The translations under genes and the position numbers were made by a program. From contig JANEZZ010002763.1 of the NCBI GenBank assembly GCA_026122225.1, positions 800,157-864,156 on the forward strand: a DNA stretch of 64,000 bases, given 5' to 3'. Under the pieces are notes generated by a model. The model saw only the letters and a list, made by a program, of their open reading frames with translations, ran no database searches and was not told the DNA's origin. Origin of the DNA: Heloderma charlesbogerti. Lineage: Eukaryota; Chordata; Lepidosauria; Squamata; Helodermatidae. Shown here one piece after another: positions 9,940 to 20,400 of this stretch; within the stretch, counting starts at the first letter, position 1; each line of letters starts with the position of its first letter.

Positions 9940-10318
9940 ATTTGTGGCACAGCCATGCGGCTGGCTACAAGAGAGAGGGCCTTCTCAGTGGTGGCACCCC
10001 ACTTGTGGAATAAACTCCACCAAAGAGGTTTGCCTGGCACCTGTGTTGTTATCTTTTCAGCGCCAGGCAAAGACCTTTCTTTTCTCTCAGGCATTTTAGA
10101 GACCTAGTTCAAGGTTATTATGGCTATTTTATCCATTCCTGTGCTGTTTATTATTTCTCACTATATTGTATTTTATAATTTTAAATATTTGTATCGTATT
10201 TTATATTTTTGACTGAGTTTTTAAAATGGCATTTTAATTCTTTAACTGGTTGTAATCCACCCAGAGAACATTAATCATTGGGTGGATTAGAAATATACTA
10301 AATAAATGCATAATACAA
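9940..10318 (+). repeat. L2-type LINE 3' end
   Basis: The end of an RT ORF is visible (GAGGGCCTTCTCAGTGGTGG, then CACTTGTGGAATAAACTCC). A T-rich 3' UTR follows, then CCACCCAGAGAACATTAATC, ATTGGGTGGATTAGAAATAT and a tail of AAATAAATGCATAATAC. Confidence 0.7.
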
Positions 10319-10676
10319 ATAATCCCGGGCTCAAGGAATCATTCCAGTTCCTGCCAGCACACCCTGTGATCAATGAGACCATGACAGAGCGTGCAGTGCA
10401 CACAGCAGAAGTCACGCCCCTTCAAAAATGGATGCCGGAGTAACCCACATAGCTCCATGTGTTTTCAGCTTAGGACAAATCAGGCTAAAACTGCGAGTGG
10501 GAGGGTGGAGGTGTTGTTTGTTCCTTGTCTGTGTTTCATTGCCCCATGGAGTGAGCCCATGAAGGAGGACGGATGAAAATAAAGCTTGAAACAGCACGTT
10601 ATCCTCCATGTCACAGCAGGGCTTCATTTGCCTGGGTGGCCCATTGGATCCTCTTGACCTGGCATGGCTGTAAATC

Positions 10677-10975
10677 AGGTGTGAGGAACCTCTTTCAGCC
10701 AAGGGCCACATTCCGTTTCAGGAAAGCTCTCGGGGGTTGTATTCTAATGGTGGGTGGGGACAAAAATACAAAAAAATACCAGCATATTGCAGCTTAAAGC
10801 TCCTACTGCCGATAAGTAAGCCTTAGAAGAGGCATTTCAACTATTTAGAATGAGGAAAAAACTGCACAAATGCTCGGAAACCACCCAATGAGTGATGGTT
10901 GGGAAAAAGAGGGGGGGGAATGAGTGGGATTTCGCTCCCAGGCCTTAGGTTCCAGACCCTGCTGTAATGCTTCAG
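10677..10975. repeat. Family C interspersed repeat
   Basis: Opens GAACCTCTTTCAGCCAAGGG and contains AGGCATTTCAACTATTTAG and a GGGGGGGG run. It shares blocks with 4075-4420 and, at its start, with 17010-17100. Probably a degraded non-autonomous DNA transposon. Confidence 0.45.
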
Positions 10976-11037
10976 GTCAGAACTGGGGCTTTGCCCAAGC
11001 ATTATGCTGACTCTGTCTCTCTAGGTACCTATAGATT

Positions 11038-11100
11038 GATAGAATAGGGCTGGAAGGGGCCTACAAGGCCATTGAGTCCAACCCCTGCTTTCATGTTCCT
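11038..11100 (-). repeat. CR1 3' terminal fragment
   Basis: ATAGAATAGGGCTGGAAGGG with GGCCATTGAGTCCAACCCC is the inverse of the conserved CR1 3' end. Only the last 60 or so bases are present. Confidence 0.75.
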
Positions 11101-11974
11101 GCTTTCCCTCCTATTCTGTGTTCCTTCCTTCCTTGTCTTGCCAGACGTCATACAAGATCTGCAGCAACATCACTCCTTCTAATAGCAAACTCAAGCGATG
11201 GGATTTTAGCCCATATGGGCCCACTGAGAAACAAGAGGGAAGCCTTGGGATGTCCCAAGGTTTGCAGAAATACACACACATGCACAAAAGGTTTTTAAAA
11301 CCCTAAGGGGGCAATCCCCCAAAACTAGCCTAATGAGGACTGAACATGTTCAGTAGCCATGAAGTGTTGACTGTGAGCTCCCTCCTTGAGCTCTTGAATA
11401 GGAATGCTCCTGCTAGAAGGTGAGGATACGCTGCAAGGTTTTTCTTTTTCAGGTCTCCAGCTGTTTCCCTCTAAGCTCTGCTCCTTGTATACTGGAACTG
11501 GCCATGTTCCAGCACTGACATCCTCTGGACCTGACCCCTTAGCATTCCCAAGATGGCTCGGTGGCATTCCCATGATCCATCGCTTCAGGTCAACCAGAGA
11601 ACTCTGGAACTCTTGGGCCTAGGCGGAGCCAATCCCAGACCAAAATTGAAATGTCATTAAAGAGAGAAAGAAAGGGAGGGTCTCTCACTCACCAACTGGT
11701 TCTTAAAGATCTGCTTCTTTCATAGTCCCCAAGGAACCTGATATCCTAAACCAGGAAGGGCCTTCTCCCCAGCCAGAGGAACCACAGCCCTGGGAAAGAG
11801 AAGAGACAGTGGGTGAGACTTCTGGGAAAGTGAGGGAGAATGTTCTCCTTATTTATTTATTGAGATAATTTCAAACTTCCTTTTAAAACATGATTGATCA
11901 AAGCTCCTACCATTGATAAAAACAGTAAAAACAGCACAAAACAATACAAAATAAAAAAATGACAAAAGTTTTTT
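11101..11974. other. Unassigned, no gene recognised
   Basis: Mixed-composition sequence. Short frames on both strands (for example 11325-11573) have no recognisable domain. No repeat family was identified with confidence. Confidence 0.5.
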
Positions 11975-12053
11975 ATTTAAAAAGCTGGCTGGGGAATGCT
12001 AGGGGTTGTAGGACTTTTTTCTGTCTAAACAGGCATAGGATTGTGCTCTAAAA
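11975..12053. mobile_element. Family B MITE, right half
   Basis: GGCTGGGGAATGCTAGGGGT, TTTTTTCTGTCTAAAC and GCATAGGATTGTGCTCT match the right arm of family B. The left arm is missing. Confidence 0.7.
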
Positions 12054-12114
12054 CAACCAGCAGAGCACTAAAATGCAGTACCAAGACTACCCTGTTCCCC
12101 CTCCAGAGGTGGTT

Positions 12115-12420
12115 CAATTTATTCATCTTATTACCGCCTTCCACAACCTGATATCCTTCAGTTTATTGGACTACTATGCCCATGCCGGCGGGGAATGATG
12201 GGAGTTGTAGTCCAACACATCTGGAGGGCATTAGATCAGGGAAGGTTGTTGTACACCTTTTCCCAACTTACTTTTACCCTCACAACACTCCTATGAGGTA
12301 GGCTAGGCTGAGAAAGAGTAATTGCCTCAATCTCCCAGAAAGCATTCATAGCTGCACAAGGATTTGAACCTGAGTCTCCCCTGTCCTAGTCTGGCATCTG
12401 AACCACTAAACCAAACTGGA
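12115..12420 (-). repeat. tRNA-derived SINE carrying a nested family P MITE
   Basis: The inverse of the SINE at 2150. The tail ('ttattaccgcc') lies at the left, the body in CTCACAACACTCCTATGAGG and GCTAGGCTGAGAAAGAG, and the head (GAACCACTAAACCA) at the right. A palindromic family P MITE occupies about 12150-12250 and separates the tail from the body. Confidence 0.75.
12150..12250. mobile_element. Family P MITE inserted in SINE
   Basis: TTGGACTACTATGCCCATGC and its partner GGGAGTTGTAGTCCAACACA flank a small loop. The right end is CTGGAGGGCATTAGATCAGG. It interrupts the SINE, so it is younger. Confidence 0.65.
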
Positions 12421-12424
12421 TCTC

Positions 12425-13000
12425 AGGCTGAACTTCCCTGCTCTCTGATGACCTGAACACAGGCTCCTGGCCAGCTCCCACTGCCTCCCAGTTGCTGTAG
12501 CCTGGTTCTGAGATATTGAAGAGGCTGGCTGACTTCAATGGAGCCTCTGCTGGTTCACAGCAGCTGAGGCTCCAGCCCGGAGGATTTTTTTTTTTTTTAA
12601 AAGACAGACCGTCTCGCAGCTGTGGAGTTTCTAAAGTCCTTCTAGTCAAACATCCCCTGAAGTATAAACAGAATTTAGATTTATTGGACTGTTACGGTTC
12701 TGCCCCCGTTGTTCCTTGTAAAGGGAAGTTATTTGTTGCAATTAGGAAGGAAATGACTTTCAGAGCAGCAGGAGGGAGATCCTCCAATGTTGCTGGAAAT
12801 GAGCAAAACGTCAGCGTTTCCAGGACCCCCCCCATGCCAACCAGCTGAAAACAAGGAAAATCACTCGTGCTCCCATGTCTTTGTTGTGCTGCATTCAGGG
12901 TCCAAATGAAAAATGGGAAGGAGGCGATAAACACACATACAATTCAGGCGTAATTCAGAATGGGTGTGTGCACACATCAGAGTTATGTCCTGAAACTCTG
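12425..13000. other. Unassigned, no gene recognised
   Basis: Contains a T11 run near 12587 and overlapping short frames with no domain. It may be old unique sequence. Confidence 0.45.
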
Positions 13001-13084
13001 GGATTCCTATTTTTATTTATTTATTTGATTGATACCCTGCCTTTCCACCCAAAAATGGGTGCTCAAGATGGTTCTACCTCCTAT

Positions 13085-13451
13085 CAGCGCCGGCTCCAAG
13101 TTTTTGAGGGCCCTTGGTCAAGGCACCCTCCATGGGCCCCCTCCCTCAGCGAGTCTACCTTCTCCCTGCCATTGTCACCAGCTGCTATTGTGCCTAATCT
13201 TCTTTCTCACCATTGCTACCACTTGCTTGCTTGACAGGCAGAGAGCTGGTGAGCAAGAAGGCAACAGCAGCTCCTTCTCCTTCTCACCAGCACCAGCATC
13301 ATTGTCTGGGCCAGAGCGAAAGGCGGGGGAACAAGCAGGCCACAACAGTGAAGAGGAGGAGCAAGTCCAGGGGGCTCGTGTCAGTGGGCCCCTGCCGGGG
13401 TGTGGGCCCTTGGCAGGTGCCCAACCATGCCTACCCTTGACTCCAGCCCTG
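13085..13451 (+). mobile_element. Non-autonomous hAT-like element, family D copy 1, 8-bp flanking repeat
   Basis: Ends CAGCGCCGGCTCC and GACTCCAGCCCTG (rough inverse). The octamer CCTCCTAT lies directly outside both ends (13077-13084 and 13452-13459). The interior encodes only fortuitous frames. A closely similar inverse copy lies at 32487-32854. Confidence 0.75.
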
Positions 13452-13502
13452 CCTCCTATGGTTATCATTCAGAAGTAGACACAGCATCAGAGCCTTCAGA
13501 AA

Positions 13503-13539
13503 TGAAAATAATAATAGTAATAATAGCAATAATAATAGC

Positions 13540-13575
<36 letters not shown>
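13503..13575. repeat. (AAT)n microsatellite
   Basis: AAT triplets with AGT and AGC interruptions at the left and an uninterrupted run at the right. The apparent poly-Ile or poly-Tyr frames here are artefacts. Confidence 0.95.
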
Positions 13576-13824
13576 TCGCAGGGGTAAATAGGGATGTGCT
13601 TGTAACTCCCTCCTCCTTTCTCACACTGAAGTGCAACCCTTTGGGTGTCCCCCAGGGTCGGCTCCAGTTGGGCAAGATATCCTCAGGGGCTCCTGCTCCT
13701 TGAACACCCAGCTCCTTATTGCTTCGCGGCTGCTCATTCACTTGTTGTCCCCCCTCTGAACCCAGGACTGGCCCAAGACATTTTACAGTCTGAGGTGAAG
13801 GACGAGGTGGCACCTCCTACCCAC

Positions 13825-14385
13825 CCTTGAGAAGAGGAGACCGAGGAGGGATATGATAGCACTTCACAAGTACCTGAAATGTTGTTGCACAGAAGAAGGC
13901 CGCAACCTGTTCCGGTGGAGGCTGGTGGCTCCGATGCCTGTGGAGCGGTGAATCTGCTCCGGGTTTCAGTCAGAACCAGTCAGAACTCTAAAGGAGCTAT
14001 CCAAGGTGCTTTTGCACCTAAGATAGCTCCTTTAGAGCTCTGACTGACACCCAGAGCAGATGCACTGCCCCACCGACATTGGAGCCACCAGCCCCCACTG
14101 GTCAGTTCTCTATCATCCAAGACTGTAGGACACAAAATAACGGGCATAAGTTAGAGGAAGGCAGATTTGGGTGGAACATCAGGACAAACGTCCTGATGGT
14201 TAGATTAGTCAGACAACGCTGCGTAAGGGGCTGCCTGGAGACCTGGTGGGCTCTCCATCACTGGAGATATTCAAGAAGAGACTGTACAGCCATCTGTCTG
14301 GGATGCTTTGAACTGGATTCCTGCACTGAGCAGGGGCTTGGACTCAATGGCCAAAGTAGCCTCCTCCAACTTCTCTTCTATGTTT
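13825..14385 (+). mobile_element. CR1 LINE 3' end, split by a family A MITE
   Basis: Left part GAGGAGGGATATGATAGCAC through CAACCTGTTC. Right part from TCTCTATCATCC with AACATCAGGACAAACGTCCT, GGAGATATTCAAGAAGAGAC and the 3' end GGGCTTGGACTCAATGGCC. The order matches the CR1 C-terminal coding end plus 3' UTR. The MITE at 13913-14100 lies within the CR1. Confidence 0.85.
13913..14100. mobile_element. Palindromic hAT-type MITE, family A copy 3 (nested in CR1)
   Basis: Starts CGGTGGAGGCTGGTGGCTCC and ends GGAGCCACCAGCCCCCACTG. The flanking octamers ACCTGTTC and GTCAGTTC match at 5 of 8 positions. The arms are close inverses around TGCTTTTGCACC. Confidence 0.85.
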
Positions 14386-14399
14386 GAAGGTGTCCCCTG

Positions 14400-14693
14400 T
14401 CTGAAGGGATGAACCCGTCCAATTCAGATTTAAAGATGAAGAACCAGAAGATGGGAGAGAAGTTGAACTTGCCTATCTACGGTTAACACTTGGGCAGGCA
14501 GACTGAACAGGCATGTATGCAGGTCACTGTCTTCCACACCAAGGTGAGATGTACTGCATTTCCATAAAATTAGAGTAATCGTTTCTAAATTTGTATCAAT
14601 ACATATAAATCAGCCCATGCCCCTTTTGTGCAGACCTGTGTCCTCTTTTTTGGTGATGCATTTCCCCTTTCTGGGAGATTCACACGTGGCCAT
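14400..14693 (-). mobile_element. Repeat X, copy 4 (interrupted by a hAT MITE)
   Basis: The inverse of the X copies near 2 kb: CTGTCTTCCACACCAAGGTG, GAGATGTACTGCATTTCC and TTGTGCAGACCTGTG. Its end (GTGGCCAT and GTGGTCACCC) is split by the element at 14694-15062. Confidence 0.55.
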
Positions 14694-15062
14694 TAGCGAT
14701 GTGCAAACCTACCCCTCTCTGGGCATCCGCCCAGCCCCTGCTCCCGCTTGCCAGTTAATGGACTGTGCTTGAGCCCCTCCTGCGCTTGGCGAGTGGCCTG
14801 TACTCACCCTGGCGGCCTCATTGAGCTCTGCGGTCGCCATTTTTTGAAAAGTAAAACAGTGATCACAACAAAGTGCACACTTGCGATGGACATTTTATTT
14901 TTCAACAAACGGCGACTGTGGGGCTTGCCAAGGCTGCCGGGGTGAGTGTGGGCCTCTCTTCGAGCATGGGCAGGGGGCAAGCATGGGCAGGGCTTGGTAG
15001 TGCGGGCAGGCGGGCGGTTCCACTGGATCCCCAGACCGAATTGGATGTCTGCGCCATCCCTA
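14694..15062. mobile_element. Non-autonomous hAT element, family E copy 1
   Basis: Ends TAGCGATGTGCAAACC and GGATGTCTGCGCCATCCCTA. Flanking octamers GTGGCCAT and GTGGTCAC agree at 6 of 8. Its terminal motif TAGGGATG is shared with elements at 24306, 32028 and 49623. Confidence 0.7.
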
Positions 15063-15344
15063 GTGGTCACCCTCCCCTGCTGCTTGTCCTGGTCTCATCC
15101 CCTCCTCACTATTCTGCAGTGCTGACAACAGAGACACTAGGGAAAAACCTCATTGTCATACACTAGGCTATTGTTATGGGTTTCCTGGCAGATTTATGTG
15201 AGCAGGGCTATCAGTGTAGTCTTGCCCTGAGGCAATAACTGGCCCAAAGCTTCCACTTGACAAAAGTGTGTTAATAGCCTAGGGATGTGTTTCTATGGGA
15301 ACTAATTATTATACCACATCCCTTAAGGTTTCTTAAGGGCTTAG

Positions 15345-15465
15345 CCTTCACCTGGAGCCCTCCAGATGGAGTACTACTCCCACCAGCTGCAGTCCGCATG
15401 GCCTGTGGTCAGGAATGATAAGAGTTCTAGTCCAAAACATCTGGACGACAACAGGCTGGGGAAGA
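15345..15465. mobile_element. Palindromic MITE, family P copy
   Basis: CCTGGAGCCCTCCAGATGGA pairs with CATCTGGACGACAACAGG. The inner phrases ACTCCCACCAGC and AGAGTTCTAGTCCAA are degraded versions of the family arms. Confidence 0.65.
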
Positions 15466-15814
15466 AAATACCTGAAAGGGCAAATGTCCCCCCTGCCCAG
15501 CTAAGGATATAATCAAGGTGCCTGTGGACTTCTTCATACGGAGCTTTTATCCTGCGATTGAGATTGCTCCCTCGCGGAAGTTTGTGGGCTCTTTACATGA
15601 CACAGTGAACCTACAGGGCATCTCCTGCACTAAATGGCCTTTATTCTGTTTCTAAATAGATTGGAGATAACGAGGTATCAAATTACCCTGTTTGTGTTTG
15701 GCTTGAGTTCCATCCCTGAAAAAGGAAAAGCGGCAAGAAGAGGAGTGAGATCAATGAAACATATGGAAGACTCAGATAAGGGGGAGAAAGAGAGGGAAAG
15801 GGGGGGGGAGAAGG

Positions 15815-15882
15815 GAGTCCATTGTGATCCTGCATTTAAAATGGAAGCCAATAGCCCCCTTTTAAATGCAGGATTTTAAGCT
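15815..15882. other. Stem-loop
   Basis: ATCCTGCATTTAAAATGG and CCCTTTTAAATGCAGGAT form an inverted pair around a short spacer. It may be a small foldback element. Confidence 0.6.
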
Positions 15883-15911
15883 GGTGTAGAGATGCTCTCT
15901 GTGTGAAAAGA

Positions 15912-16165
15912 ACAGACTACAGTGTGAAAATTAGACTACAGTGAAAATCAGACACAGAGGAAGAGAAAATCAGACACACTACAATGGAACAATATCAGAC
16001 ACACTACAATAGAACAATTGACTACAATGTGAACAATAGACTACAATGTGAATCAGACACACTACAATAGAATAACAATCAGACACACTACAATAGAACA
16101 ATATCAGACGCACTACAATAGAACAATAGACTACAATGTGAATCAGACACAGAGACACAGAGGCT
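15912..16165. repeat. Minisatellite of CAGACACACTACAATAGAAC units
   Basis: Imperfect head-to-tail units combine CAGACACACTACAATAGAAC, AATAGACTACAATGTGAA and CAATATCAGACA, about 25-40 bp each, over some 250 bp. The units are not a family I recognise. Confidence 0.8.
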
Positions 16166-16344
16166 GGGTTCCCACACACTGGTGGTTAACAAGCCACCAT
16201 GGGTTATTAAACACACTCATGTCGTGTGAACCGGCCCAAAGAGTTGAGCTGAGCTCCGTAGACATTTTAGGATGCTGGCTCTTTCCTTAGAGATCTGTTG
16301 TGGGATGAATTGCCTTGGGCTGTCTGTTGGAGTGTTTGAGCCAA

Positions 16345-16610
16345 GGCTGTCACACCTCAGGCCTGTGGGCCAGATCTGGCCCTCCTGAGGTGCCAGTTCA
16401 GTCCTCCAGGTTCCCCCAGATGACTGTGTCCACTTCCCCTGGCTCCCACCCCTTTTTACCAGCCACCAATCATTTGGTGGTTTCCCAGATCCCCCCTGCT
16501 CCCCTTTCTAAAAGGTTGAAATGCCTCTCCTAAGGCTTTATTACAGGCAGGAAGAGCTTTAAGCTAAAATAGGCTGGGATTTTTGGCATCTCAGCCCCAC
16601 ACCTTCTGCC
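16345..16610. repeat. Family C-like interspersed repeat
   Basis: TGTGGGCCAGATCTGGCCCT forms a small palindrome at the left. Right-hand phrases GGTTGAAATGCCTCTCCTAA and AAGCTAAAATAGGCTGGGA resemble 10795-10850. Boundaries are uncertain. Confidence 0.35.
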
Positions 16611-16639
16611 TTTGGACAACACCACCACTGCAATGCAGC

Positions 16640-16930
16640 CTCCAAGAGCTTCAGGACAGATAAAAGGAAGTTCTTCTTCACATAGCATATAGTCAAACTG
16701 TGAAATTCACTACCACAGGATGTAGTGATAGCCACCACTTTGGATGGCTTTAGAACAAATTGCTGGAGGAGAAGGCTATCAACCGTTACTAATCCTGATG
16801 GCTCTATGCTACCTCCAGTATCAGAGGCAGTCTGCCTGTGTACACCAGTTGCTGGGGAACATGGGTGGGAGGGTGCTGTTGCAGTTAGGTCCTGCTTGTG
16901 TGCAGCAGCACCATCTGAGGGTGATGATAT
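16640..16930 (+). repeat. CR1 LINE coding end and 3' UTR
   Basis: Reads as the CR1 C-terminus: ACAGATAAAAGGAAGTTCTT, TTCACTACCACAGGATGTAG and GGAGGAGAAGGCTATCAACC. The 3' UTR phrase CAGTTGCTGGGGAACATGG follows. Inverse copies of the same subfamily lie at 20880 and 41575. Confidence 0.8.
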
Positions 16931-16999
16931 CCGAGGGAGATATCATCAAGACAGAGAAATCAGTAAACACTCACTCACACACCCAAACACAGACCCACT

Positions 17000-17440
17000 A
17001 CAGCTGGGGTAACAAACTCTTTTCAGCCCAAGGACCAAATTCCACTTTATAGAAGCTCTCAGGGGCGTGGGACCACAGCGAAAGTGAGCAGGCCTGAAAA
17101 ATCCAACCCTCAGTTTCATTGGTACCAATTTATAGTAGGAAGCATGCCTACTCAGAAGGAAGCAGGACAAGCGGCTGCATGTATACTCAGAAGGAAGCAG
17201 GACTGAATCACTCAGCAGCACTTTCAAATAGCATTCCAAACACCAAGCCTCTGCATGTCTACTCAGAAGTAAGTAGTACCAGGCTCTGGAGGATAAGGTT
17301 CAGAAAGAAGCAAGACTAAATCACCCAGTAGCATTTTCAAATAGCATTTATACTCAGAAGTAAGCATGAGCATCATACCTACTCACAAAGAAGAAGGGAA
17401 AGCTTTTGCATGACCACTCAGAAGGAAGCACAGGACTGAT
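17000..17440 (+). repeat. Degenerate tandem block with ACTCAGAAGGAAGCAGGAC units
   Basis: ACTCAGAAGGAAGCAGGAC or its variants occur near 17150, 17188, 17260, 17350 and 17418. They alternate with CAGCACTTTCAAATAGCATT. The core resembles the common reptile motif ACTTCTGAGTAGACATGC in reverse sense. Probably an amplified internal segment of a DNA transposon. Confidence 0.55.
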
Positions 17441-17473
17441 TCACTCAGCACTTCCTGCCCTGGCTGCAGCCCC

Positions 17474-17612
17474 TCTGCTCTGATCTCTGATCAGCAGCTG
17501 ATGGGAGAGAAGTGCTTTTCCCTGCTGAACACCGAGAAAGGGAACCCTTTGCAGTGATAAGCAGGGAAAAAGCCTTCTCTCCCATCAGCTGCTGATCAGA
17601 GATAAGAGCTTT
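17474..17612. mobile_element. Foldback element
   Basis: TCTGATCAGCAGCTGATGGG with AGAAGTGCTTTTCCCTGCT pairs with AGCAGGGAAAAAGCCTTCT and CCCATCAGCTGCTGATCAGA. The arms are about 48 bp with a 35-bp loop. Family unknown. Confidence 0.75.
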
Positions 17613-17904
17613 TCTTTCCATGACAGAGAGGGTGGGGCCAGAGGAAGAAGTTGCAGGGTTGGATGGTTCCCCATCTCTGCACTACAGCATATAATATTAA
17701 TGAGTAAAGAATGTTCCAGGCACAGACAGAGTCACAGAGCTCAGACCATTAGCTAAATATCGGGATAAGGCCTGGCCTACCAGTAAGCAGAGTGAGGACT
17801 CCACATCATAAAGTAGAGGACAGGAAACAGCAGGAAGCGGTTGGAGGGCAGGGTGCAGCGGAAGCTGTTGCCTTGTTGGCACTGTTCAAGTAAGTTTCAG
17901 CTCT

Positions 17905-18078
17905 CCTTCATTCTGAGCCCATTCTTCCGTGTCCTGCACTCTGGGATGATGGAGAAGAGATGCTGGCCTTCCTCTCTGTGACAGCCTTTCAAGTCCTTGA
18001 AGAGCGCCATCCTGTCTCCCCTCAGTCTTCTCTTCTCAAGGCTAAACATGCCCAGTTCTTTCACGCTCTCCTTGCTGC
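17905..18078 (-). repeat. CR1 LINE coding fragment
   Basis: The minus strand encodes the [20 protein letters not shown] stretch and then the hallmark segment around GGGATGATGGAGAAGAGATG. It is truncated at both ends. Confidence 0.85.
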
Positions 18079-18427
18079 GTGTCATCCAAACCCAGCCACT
18101 GTGGGTTCCTCAAGACACTAGTACAACCTCAGGCAGCCGCTGTGAGCCCAGTATGTCATGTGAACTGGCCCATAGGGTCAGATGAGGCTTTTTTATTGTG
18201 CAATTGCTCTGCCTCATTCATGGAATTCTACAGGGAGTCCAAACGACACCGTGTTCCATTTGTAGCCCTCATCAATTCTCCCCCCCATTTCCCCCCTCCC
18301 CCACATCTTTTCTCTTACCCCAAAGCATCATTGCTTATGTGTGTTTGTAGCATCACACAATTTAATATCATTTAGTGGTGAGAATTTGACACAATCAAAT
18401 TCCAGGGACCATAGGAGTGCATCCTTA

Positions 18428-18532
18428 GGGCGCAATCCTATGCATGTTCAGGCATAAAAAAGTCCTACACCTCCCAGCATTCCCCAACCATGGCTTTTTT
18501 TTTTCTGTCTAAGCATGCATTGGATTGTGCCC
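18428..18532. mobile_element. Palindromic MITE, family B copy 3
   Basis: GGGCGCAATCCTATGCATGT and ATGCATTGGATTGTGCCC are inverse ends. TTA lies directly outside each end (18425-18427 and 18533-18535), as expected for a 3-bp target duplication of the PIF/Harbinger type. The centre is partly deleted. Confidence 0.8.
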
Positions 18533-18539
18533 TTAGTCA

Positions 18540-19080
18540 ACTAAAAACAGCTCAGCTTAGTTTCCACTAAAAATGTTTGGGGGGAGGAGGGGCAACCTTT
18601 TCAGTTCATACATGCTCTCCTGCCCCCCACAAAAAACGTAGAAGCTGACTCTGCTTTGCAGGAACATCCCCCCCCCCAATCTAATAGACTTTACCACTAC
18701 CGAAGCAGAAAAAAGGAAGGACTTACTTCCCTCTTTTTATTCGTTTTTAAACATACTGTTAAGTGCAGAAGAATAATGGAATCACGCACTTTATTACATT
18801 ACTAATTATGGTGTTGTTTTATTATGCTGCTCTAAGTACAAAACATATTCCATTAAAGAGGAAAATAAGAAGAATGGGCTTGGTGTAGAATCAACTAATT
18901 CAGTACATAATTTTGTAGCAAGCAATTATTTGCTTAAAACTTGAATTAGCTGGAAGAGGATCAAATCTCCCTCCCTCCCTCTGTGGTGGCTCACACACCA
19001 GGAAGGTGAGGATATAATTTGTTAGGAATACACAAGCCTGTTAAGTAAATACTATACATGCCATGAGTAAAATAGATTAT
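18540..19080. other. AT-rich unassigned sequence
   Basis: No repeat family or exon recognised. Around 18770-18960 it is AT-rich with homeobox-like ACTAATTATGG and CAATTATTTG motifs. A CCCT microsatellite lies near 18968. Confidence 0.4.
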
Positions 19081-19130
19081 ATGCAGTAGCAGTGTAGTTC
19101 CGGGAGCCTTGGCTTTGGATGTGCCTAACC

Positions 19131-19304
19131 TAGTGGAGGCTGGTGGCTCCGATTTCTGTGGGGCTGTGATCTCACTCTTGGTTGCAGTCAGACCTCTAAA
19201 GGAGTTGTCAATTTGGACAGCTTCTTTAGAGTTCCGGCTGGTTTTGATTGAAACCTGGCATGGATTGACAGTCCTACCAAAATTGGAGCCACCCGCCTCC
19301 CCTG
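19131..19304. mobile_element. Family A MITE, variant subfamily, with 8-bp TSD
   Basis: Begins TAGTGGAGGCTGGTGGCTCC and ends GGAGCCACCCGCCTCCCCTG. Flanks GCCTAACC (19123-19130) and GGCTAACC (19305-19312) match at 7 of 8. The right arm has ACCAAAATTGG instead of the usual ACATCGG, a form shared with the half copies near 57.4 and 58.3 kb. Confidence 0.8.
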
Positions 19305-19507
19305 GGCTAACCTGGGGTCAAACTACATGTTAATGTGAATTACACAGAGTGTAGCTGACCCCTCTCTTTGTTTCTTTAAGTGTGTGCAGCCCTGATTTGG
19401 ATCAGGGTCACCACCCACCAGGAGGGGAGGATTAAACCTCTCCACTGTCTGTTCGGAGGTAAAAAAAAAAAAAAAAGAAGAAGAAAAGCCATTCGCATCA
19501 ATGGAGG

Positions 19508-19509
19508 CG

Positions 19510-19564
<55 letters not shown>
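19508..19564. repeat. (TTTC)n microsatellite
   Basis: About 14 uninterrupted TTTC units, preceded at 19460-19485 by an A15 run and AGAAGAAG. Confidence 0.95.
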
Positions 19565-19817
19565 AGCCTTGGGCGGGAGCGGGGGCATGGGAGGGAATTT
19601 TGGGAAGCAGCTGGAGAGGAAGGTTTAATCCTCCCCTCTCAGTGTGAGGTGGTCCCAGTGTGAATCAGGCCATGCAGTCTTACTCTAGAGTAAGAAACAA
19701 GGAGGGGCAGCTACAAGCAAAGGATGTAATTAACGTAATGTTTAACCCTCGAGCAGGACTTGACAGTCCACTGTCAAAAGCAACAGTCCCATGTCTCGCT
19801 CCCGCCGCCCCCTGTCA

Positions 19818-20035
19818 TTTTATTGAGACATTATTACATTTATATCCCATACTTCCTTCAAGGAGCTCAGGGCAGCATGTTCCCCCTTTTATCCTCACAA
19901 TAACGGTAGGTTAAGCCGAAAGAGAGCAACTGGCCCCAAATCACCCACTGCATTTCATGGCTGACTGGGGTTTTGAACTGGGTTCTTCCCAGTCCTAGTC
20001 TGACACATTAACTACTGCTCTTACTGCCCTGGGAA
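19818..20035 (-). repeat. tRNA-derived SINE
   Basis: The inverse of the SINE at 2150. The tail lies at the left (ATTACATTTATATCCCATAC), then TCCTCACAATAACGGTAGG, CATTTCATGGCTGACTGGGG, B-box region TTTTGAACTGGG, and the head ATTAACTACTGCTCTTACTG. Confidence 0.7.
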
Positions 20036-20331
20036 TCTCTACTCCAATTAACCCTTACCCTTATATCCTGGGCCATGTTTCCACACCAAGGGAAGGAGAA
20101 GCGAATGGAAGCGTACCAGGTTTTTTAAAAAAGGAATCAGCTTTGCTGTACTTTGGTCCATGCAGGGCTCCACGAGCAGGCTCTCCGCACCAGTAAAAAT
20201 CGTTTCACAGAATATACTTCCTGGTGGGGGTGGGGGATGGAGTGACTGGCAGGGGCTGCTCAGCCAGTAAGAGAGGCTTCCTCCCTCCCCCCTTTCTTCT
20301 TTCCCCTGACAGTCCAGATGCACCTGCATTT

Positions 20332-20400
20332 CAGGAGCAAGCCTCATTGAGCACAATGGGAGTTACTTCTGAGTAGACACACCTATGCTTGTTCTGGGAA
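20332..20400. repeat. Short interspersed motif (ACTTCTGAGTAGACA)
   Basis: CATTGAGCACAATGGGAGTT followed by ACTTCTGAGTAGACACACC is a frequent reptile repeat core, also seen near 20625, 29630, 39350 and 40180. Probably fragments of a DNA transposon family. Confidence 0.45.

Noticed and set aside
13029..13478. A 149-codon frame with a close relative at 32439-32897, suggesting a conserved gene
   Set aside because: Both lie within copies of the same non-autonomous element (family D), so the similarity reflects repeat identity.
13400..13813. Poly-Ile or poly-Tyr containing frames
   Set aside because: AAT/ATT microsatellite translation.
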